Source: Hankyongella sp964404985 (lineage in GTDB: Bacteria; Pseudomonadota; Alphaproteobacteria; Sphingomonadales; Sphingomonadaceae). Taken from it: 45,129 nt of DNA. Both the position numbers and the translations under genes were made by a program. The notes under the pieces were generated by a model, which was given only the letters and a program-made list of their open reading frames with translations, made no database searches and had not been told where the DNA came from. This document shows, in pieces, positions 41,354 to 45,129 of the stretch. The stretch covers positions 1 to 45,129 of the forward strand of contig CAYOMD010000023.1 in assembly GCA_964404985.1 (NCBI GenBank). The letters are read 5' to 3'. Positions within the stretch are counted from its first letter, which is position 1. Each line of letters opens with the position of its first letter.

Positions 41354-42467
41354 CGGGGTCCGCCTCCGGCAGGGCCAGCGCATCAGCCAGCAGTGCCACC
41401 GACAGCGCATAGAAGTTGGAGCAGTTGTATTGGAGCAGCGCCTGATAATTGGGCAGCGTCAGATAGGCCGGGCCGCCGGGTCCGTCCGGCTCCACCAGCA
41501 CGGCGGGCAGATCGTCCACCCAGTCGGCGGGAATGCCCTCCAGCCCCAGGGTGCGCCACTGGCTGACCGGAAGTGCCCGGCTGTGCGCGGCATAGACCCT
41601 CGGGCACTGCGGCGACTCCTGCGGGCGGGCGAGTGCGGCGCGGTCGAGCGTGAGCGGTGCCGTGACCTCGCCGCCCCAGCCCTGCCCGGCGCGCCAGCCC
41701 GCGCGCGACAGAAAATGCGCCGTTGACGCCATGGCGTCCGGCACCGACTCGCGCAGCCGCACCAGCCCGTCGCCATCCCCGTCGACGCCAAAGCTGCGGA
41801 TGCTGGAGGGCATGAACTGGGTCATGCCATACGCCCCGGCCCAGGACCCACGATAGTCGGCACGCGCGATCCGCCCTTCGTCCAGCAGCGTGAGGGCGGC
41901 GAACAACTCGCCCGTGAACAGCGCGGCGCGCCGCCCCTCCCACGCAAGGGTCGCCAGCGCGCGCACCACGTCAAAATTGCCCTGGAAGCCGCCATAGTCG
42001 GTCTCCATGCCCCAGATGGCGGCAACCAGACTGGCCGGCACCGCATAGCGGGCCTCCGCCGCGGCCAGCGCTGACGCCGCACGCACAACAGCAAGGCGGC
42101 CCCGGCTGATCTTGCTCTGCGTCAGATGCCGGGCGAGATAGCCGCTGTAGGATGCCCGTACCTCCGGCTGGGCCCGGTCGAGCGCGATGGCCCGCGCGCT
42201 GGGGGTGAGGCCGGCAAACGCGCTGTCGAGCGTTTCCGCACGGATGCCGCGCGCCAGCGCCTGTGTGCGCACCTGCGCCAGCCAGGCGGGGAAGTCTGCG
42301 GCCTGAATGGCGGCGTCCGCTGCCGGCAGGTCGCCAGCAGACGGCGGCGCAACCGGCGACGCAACCGGTGTGGCGACCGGTGACGCTGCAACACTGGCGG
42401 GCGGCGGGGCAGCGCGCGGGGTACAGGCCGCGAGCACTGCCAAAGCGGCAAGGAGAATACGAGTCAT
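41340..42467 (-). CDS. mltB: lytic murein transglycosylase, MltB family (lipoprotein)
   Basis: Cleaves peptidoglycan between MurNAc and GlcNAc, forming 1,6-anhydro ends. The 375-residue protein has a lipoprotein signal (ILLAALAVLAAC), an Ala/Pro-rich linker with repeated VASPVA units (about residues 22-45), then the SLT_2 domain with the catalytic Glu in AAIWGMETDYGG and GAYGMTQFMPSSI. The inner ATG was chosen since it starts the signal peptide. It heads the leftward nine-gene run and is divergent from tRNA-Ser. Confidence 0.92.
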   Translation of the reverse strand: MTRILLAALAVLAACTPRAAPPPASVAASPVATPVASPVAPPSAGDLPAADAAIQAADFPAWLAQVRTQALARGIRAETLDSAFAGLTPSARAIALDRAQPEVRASYSGYLARHLTQSKISRGRLAVVRAASALAAAEARYAVPASLVAAIWGMETDYGGFQGNFDVVRALATLAWEGRRAALFTGELFAALTLLDEGRIARADYRGSWAGAYGMTQFMPSSIRSFGVDGDGDGLVRLRESVPDAMASTAHFLSRAGWRAGQGWGGEVTAPLTLDRAALARPQESPQCPRVYAAHSRALPVSQWRTLGLEGIPADWVDDLPAVLVEPDGPGGPAYLTLPNYQALLQYNCSNFYALSVALLADALALPEADPDAQG

Positions 42468-42548
42468 GGGCAGACTTTGCCAGCCGGCACCCGCCCCGCC
42501 AACCCTTCCCCTTGCACTGCGCGGCATTTCGGGCAAAACAGCAGCAAC

Positions 42549-42638
42549 GGACAGGTGGCCGAGTGGTTTAAGGCAGCGGTCTTGAAAACCGCCGTGGGTT
42601 TGCGCTCACCGTGGGTTCGAATCCCACCCTGTCCGCCA
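42549..42638 (+). tRNA. tRNA-Ser (anticodon TGA)
   Basis: The acceptor arms GGACAGG and CCTGTCC pair fully, then G and an encoded CCA. The anticodon stem GCGGT/ACCGC holds CTTGAAA, giving TGA. A long variable arm marks class II. Integrase genes often target such tRNA 3' ends, and an integrase follows 257 bp downstream, so bases 42610-42638 are the probable attachment region. No second copy of this 3' end occurs in the rest of the window. Confidence 0.97.
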
Positions 42639-42894
42639 ATATTCGTTGATTTTCTTGATATTTTTTCAACGCGGCGACTCTATGCCCATAACCGCTCCCC
42701 GATAGATCGCCCGCTAGGCGCATAGCCTCACCATGCCGCCGGAACGGGTTTGCAGATCGGGCACGCCAAATCAGGGGATTTTTCCGGCTGGTGCGGGTGT
42801 AGTTCGAAACACACCGTACGCCGCCATGCGGCAGAAAGAGATTGTTAAGCAATAGGTTACGCGAAGTTGTTCCTCTACAAAGAGGAGCAAGTCA
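42639..42894. other. tRNA-integrase gap, left edge of integrated element
   Basis: The 256 bp between tRNA-Ser and the integrase contain no credible gene. A stem CGTTGA/TCAACG (42644-42671, 16-base T-rich loop) begins six bases after the tRNA and could be a tRNA terminator or an arm-type integrase site. Base composition is more AT-rich here than in the neighbouring operons. AGAGGAG at 42881 is the integrase ribosome site. Confidence 0.45.
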
Positions 42895-43908
42895 ATGCAA
42901 TCAAATGGCTATCTGCTACTAGCGAATGGAGCCACGAATCACGCTCATGCCCGATCCGGTGATGGGCGCGGGAGTGATGAAAAGGCAAAGCCGACCAATC
43001 GGGTTAGGCTCAACGGCAATATCGTTCGGCGCAAACCAGGCAAGCGTATTAGGGAATATTGGGATATCGACTTGCCGGGCTTTGGCCTTCGGGTAAATCC
43101 TGGCGGCAGGCGGACATGGTTCGTGCTCTTCCGCCAGCGCGGCAAGCTGCGGCGCGTGTCGCTGGGAACCTCCCGTGACATCTCGCCCGCCACGGCTCGC
43201 CGCCTCGCGCGGGCTAAGCTGGCCGAGGTGGCGCTCGATGGGTTGCCGACGCGCAAGAAGGCCCGCGTCGCGCAAAAGAGCGATGCGCCCCTGCTGCGTG
43301 ATTACGCCGAGCGATTCTGGGCTGACTATTCGCGACACTGGAAACCATCGACCCGCAAGCGCAACGAAAGCGCCATCTTCAAGGAAATCCTCGGTGCGTT
43401 TGGCGATCGGCGCATCGACGATCTGGCGAAGGGCGACATCCTGTTCTGGCGCGACAGCTTCGTCGAGCGGCCCGGCGTGTTCAACCGCACCTTGCCGGTG
43501 CTCTCGGTGATGATGGCCGAAGCCGCAGCCACGATCCTCCACGCCCTGCCACGCCGTGAAAAGCAGCGGTATGTGTTCTGGAACCCGGCCACCCAGCACC
43601 CGATTACCGACATCGGGAACCTGTGGAGCAAGCTGCGTGACGAAGCGGGCCTACCCGGCGTTCGCATCCATGATCTGCGGCACAGCTTTGCCAGCCATGC
43701 CGCCGCCCATTCGGAAACTCTGCCGATGATCGGCAAGCTGCTGGGCCATGCCGATGTGCGCACGACGACCCGCTACGCTCACCTTGATGATGGTCATGTC
43801 ATCGAGGCAGCACAGCGCATCGGCGACCTGATCGAGCAAAACATGAGCGGCTCATATTCATTGAGCCGTAACACTAAGTATGATAGTGGGCCGTTGCTGC
43901 ATGACTGA
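42895..43908 (+). CDS. tyrosine recombinase/phage-type integrase with internal deletion
   Basis: Would recombine the element with tRNA-Ser. The 337 residues show the N-terminal arm-binding domain (DIDLPGFGLRVNPGG, LGTSRDISPATARRLARAK), the core-binding domain (FWADYSRHWKPSTRKRNES ... FGDRRIDDLAKGDI), and the end of the catalytic domain: HDLRHSFASHA (His-x-x-Arg), LLGHADVRTTTRYAHL (His and nucleophile Tyr). Between LSVMMAEAA and TILHALPR the usual stretch of roughly 90 residues with Arg I and the catalytic Lys is missing, in frame. The enzyme is therefore probably inactive. AGAGGAG lies eight bases before the ATG. Confidence 0.87.
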   Translation: MQSNGYLLLANGATNHAHARSGDGRGSDEKAKPTNRVRLNGNIVRRKPGKRIREYWDIDLPGFGLRVNPGGRRTWFVLFRQRGKLRRVSLGTSRDISPATARRLARAKLAEVALDGLPTRKKARVAQKSDAPLLRDYAERFWADYSRHWKPSTRKRNESAIFKEILGAFGDRRIDDLAKGDILFWRDSFVERPGVFNRTLPVLSVMMAEAAATILHALPRREKQRYVFWNPATQHPITDIGNLWSKLRDEAGLPGVRIHDLRHSFASHAAAHSETLPMIGKLLGHADVRTTTRYAHLDDGHVIEAAQRIGDLIEQNMSGSYSLSRNTKYDSGPLLHD

Positions 43909-44299
43909 GAACCCGCGCATCCGCATCTACGCCAACCGCTGGTTCGCCAAGTTCGCGGCAAAGGAAAAGATCAGCGATGCCTCGCTTGCTGATGCCGTGC
44001 ATCGGGCCGAATCCGGCCTGATCGATGCCGATCTTGGCAGCGGGCTCATCAAGCAACGCATCGCTCGCCAGGGCGGAGGCAAGTCGGGCGGCTATCGCTC
44101 GATCTTGATCTTCCGCTCGGGCGAGCGGGCCATATTCGTGTTCGCCTTCGCCAAAAGTGACAAGGCGAACCTGAGTGCGGCAGAACTGAAGGTCTATCGC
44201 AGCGCGGCCAGTATCATGCTGGAACTGGGCGAAAACCAGATCGAAACCGAAGTTGAAGCAGGCCGATTGGTCGAGGTGAAAGACGATGAGCAAGGCTAA
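43901..44299 (+). CDS. RelE-family toxin (type II toxin-antitoxin)
   Basis: Predicted ribosome-dependent mRNA interferase, 132 residues. The core GLIKQRIARQGGGKSGGYRS followed by ILIFRSGERAIFVFAFAKSD matches the RelE subgroup of PF06296 (often annotated RelE/ParE with a NadS- or HigA-like partner). The toxin lies before the antitoxin, as in higBA. The chosen ATG lies within the last codons of the integrase (8-base overlap); an ATG seven codons earlier is possible and neither has a strong ribosome site. It overlaps the antitoxin gene by 14 bases. Confidence 0.83.
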   Translation: MTENPRIRIYANRWFAKFAAKEKISDASLADAVHRAESGLIDADLGSGLIKQRIARQGGGKSGGYRSILIFRSGERAIFVFAFAKSDKANLSAAELKVYRSAASIMLELGENQIETEVEAGRLVEVKDDEQG

Positions 44300-44615
44300 G
44301 GCAAAGACCTACAAGAGCGAGGCGATGGCCGCTGTCCACGAAATGATGGAAGGCCTCCACGACGCAGGCAGCATCGACAAGCGCACCATGCGCGAGTTCG
44401 ACGAGGCTTGCCTTGCGCCTGCGCCCGTTCTGTCGCCTGACGAGATAAAGGCTATCCGCGAGGCGGAGCATGTCTCGCAGCCGGTCTTCGCACGTTATCT
44501 CAATGTGTCGAAGAATCTTGTCTCCGACTGGGAGCGCGGGGCAAAGAAGCCGGGAGGTCCGGCGCTGCGCCTGTTGTCGATCATTCAGCGCAATGGATTG
44601 GATGCGGTTGCATAA
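44286..44615 (+). CDS. HigA/NadS-like antitoxin with XRE helix-turn-helix
   Basis: DNA-binding antitoxin expected to neutralise the upstream RelE-type toxin and repress the pair. The 109-residue protein has a basic N-terminus (MSKAKAKTYK), a helical linker and an XRE domain at about 50-105: LSPDEIKAIREAEHVSQPVF, then ARYLNVSKNLVSDWERGAKKP. The RxxxxxSQ..F and VSDWERGxxxP pattern is that of HigA/NadS-type antitoxins. Its start lies inside the toxin gene, so the two are translationally coupled. Confidence 0.85.
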   Translation: MSKAKAKTYKSEAMAAVHEMMEGLHDAGSIDKRTMREFDEACLAPAPVLSPDEIKAIREAEHVSQPVFARYLNVSKNLVSDWERGAKKPGGPALRLLSIIQRNGLDAVA

Positions 44616-44638
44616 CAGCGCTGGGCCGCTAGCCACCA

Positions 44639-45129
44639 CTACCTACCAAGGACGTCTCTAGCTGCTTCCTCAGCGCCATATGCTCCAGCATCCAATAGCT
44701 TCTCGTAAACGTCCATCGCCCTCGCCCGAAGAGGTCCATCATTGCGTTGAAGAGCTATCGCGACCTGAACGAAGTCCTTGTCAATGAAGCCTCGGCCTTT
44801 TCCGCCCTTCTTGTCGATTATCAATTCAGCGACACGCTCTGTTACCTGCATGACAGGATCGTCGAAACCCGGATAGAGCAGCAGGGATTGCAAACCATCG
44901 GCAAATCTTCCTGTCAGTGAAGCGCCGAGCACTTCCGCATTCTCGGCAATCTGCAGGATCAATTCTTTCGTCATCTCGTCAGGTTGAAGTGTGTCGGTTC
45001 TATCGACCGCCGATGAAATCGCATGAGCTTGGTCGCCTTGCGCTTTGGAAACGAAGGTCATGAGCAAGGTGTGAGCAGTTTTCCGTAGATCAGTATCACT
45101 GTCCTGCCAGGCAGAAGCTGCCGTGAATA
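44639..45129 (-). CDS. unknown protein, C-terminal part (runs off the window)
   Basis: Not recognised. The minus-strand frame is open from the stop at 44639 to the window edge, so the true start is outside. At least 162 residues are visible, rich in helices with HEAT-like units (VQVAIALQRNDGPLRARAMD, then VYEKLLDAGAYGAEEAARDVL), and no membrane segment. It is convergent with the antitoxin gene and lies within the element next to tRNA-Ser. It could be the helical tail of a large cargo protein; a defence role would be only a guess from location. Confidence 0.6.
   Translation of the reverse strand, partial: FTAASAWQDSDTDLRKTAHTLLMTFVSKAQGDQAHAISSAVDRTDTLQPDEMTKELILQIAENAEVLGASLTGRFADGLQSLLLYPGFDDPVMQVTERVAELIIDKKGGKGRGFIDKDFVQVAIALQRNDGPLRARAMDVYEKLLDAGAYGAEEAARDVLGR

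Noticed and set aside
42568..42852. Minus-strand 94-codon ORF across tRNA-Ser (DRVGFEPTVSANP)
   Set aside because: Antisense-tRNA artefact; the rest has no ribosome site or family.

Overview
The window looks like chromosome of a GC-rich alphaproteobacterium. The evidence is the zauP-zapA-6S RNA-ygfA order, an SOS box of the alphaproteobacterial GTTC-N7-GTTC type, a DUF2842 gene, and the clustering rlpA-dac-tmk-holB-metG-tatD. A large TonB-dependent receptor feeding a sugar locus suggests a TonB-rich group such as Caulobacterales/Maricaulales or sphingomonad relatives, but the genus cannot be fixed by reading alone.

Left part (1-9.1 kb): the 5' part of icd (leftward), an unknown leftward gene, the phospholipid pair psd-pssA (rightward), a 38-codon membrane microprotein ORF (leftward) facing a Nudix gene across a LexA-type SOS box, a leftward four-gene MacA/LolD/FtsX-type exporter operon, and the tRNA threonylcarbamoylation gene sua5 coupled to a tiny lipoprotein gene. 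Proteostasis block (9.2-16 kb, rightward): tRNA-Leu, tig, clpP, clpX, lon (with a sigma-32-like promoter) and hup, then tRNA-Val and tRNA-Asp. Next (16.6-18.9 kb, leftward in the chromosome but transcribed zauP to aroQ): zauP, zapA, 6S RNA, ygfA, Nudix, DUF2842 and chorismate mutase. From 19.1 to 26 kb, rightward: gap, pgk, a 2OG-oxygenase-like gene, class I fbaB, thiE, efp, a cupin, a GNAT and an inositol-monophosphatase gene; mazG faces them.

27.1-34.2 kb is a self-contained sugar locus: a LacI regulator, a GPH/SUT-like MFS transporter, a TonB-dependent receptor, a GH68 fructosyl-hydrolase without a signal peptide, and a ROK fructokinase. Two LacI-type palindromes sit in the divergent promoter region. 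The layout resembles the Xanthomonas sux sucrose locus, with GH68 in place of the GH13 enzyme. The inferred route is sucrose uptake across both membranes, cytoplasmic cleavage, and phosphorylation of the released fructose.

34.2-42.5 kb is a leftward run of nine genes, mostly with 4-nt stop/start overlaps: mltB, rlpA, dac (PBP5-like), tmk, holB, metG, tatD, an MBL hydrolase and a membrane-anchored retropepsin-like protease. After tRNA-Ser(TGA) at 42.55 kb an integrated element begins. It carries a tyrosine integrase that appears to have lost the catalytic core segment with Arg I, a RelE/HigA-type toxin-antitoxin pair, and the C-terminal part of an unknown leftward protein running off the window.

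The most promising observations are the SOS-box/microprotein pair (3.08-3.26 kb), the GH68-based sucrose locus, the internally deleted integrase joined to a toxin-antitoxin module, and a gap-free 52-bp repeat (two copies, 45/52 identical) that supplies the TAG stop codon of two unrelated genes.
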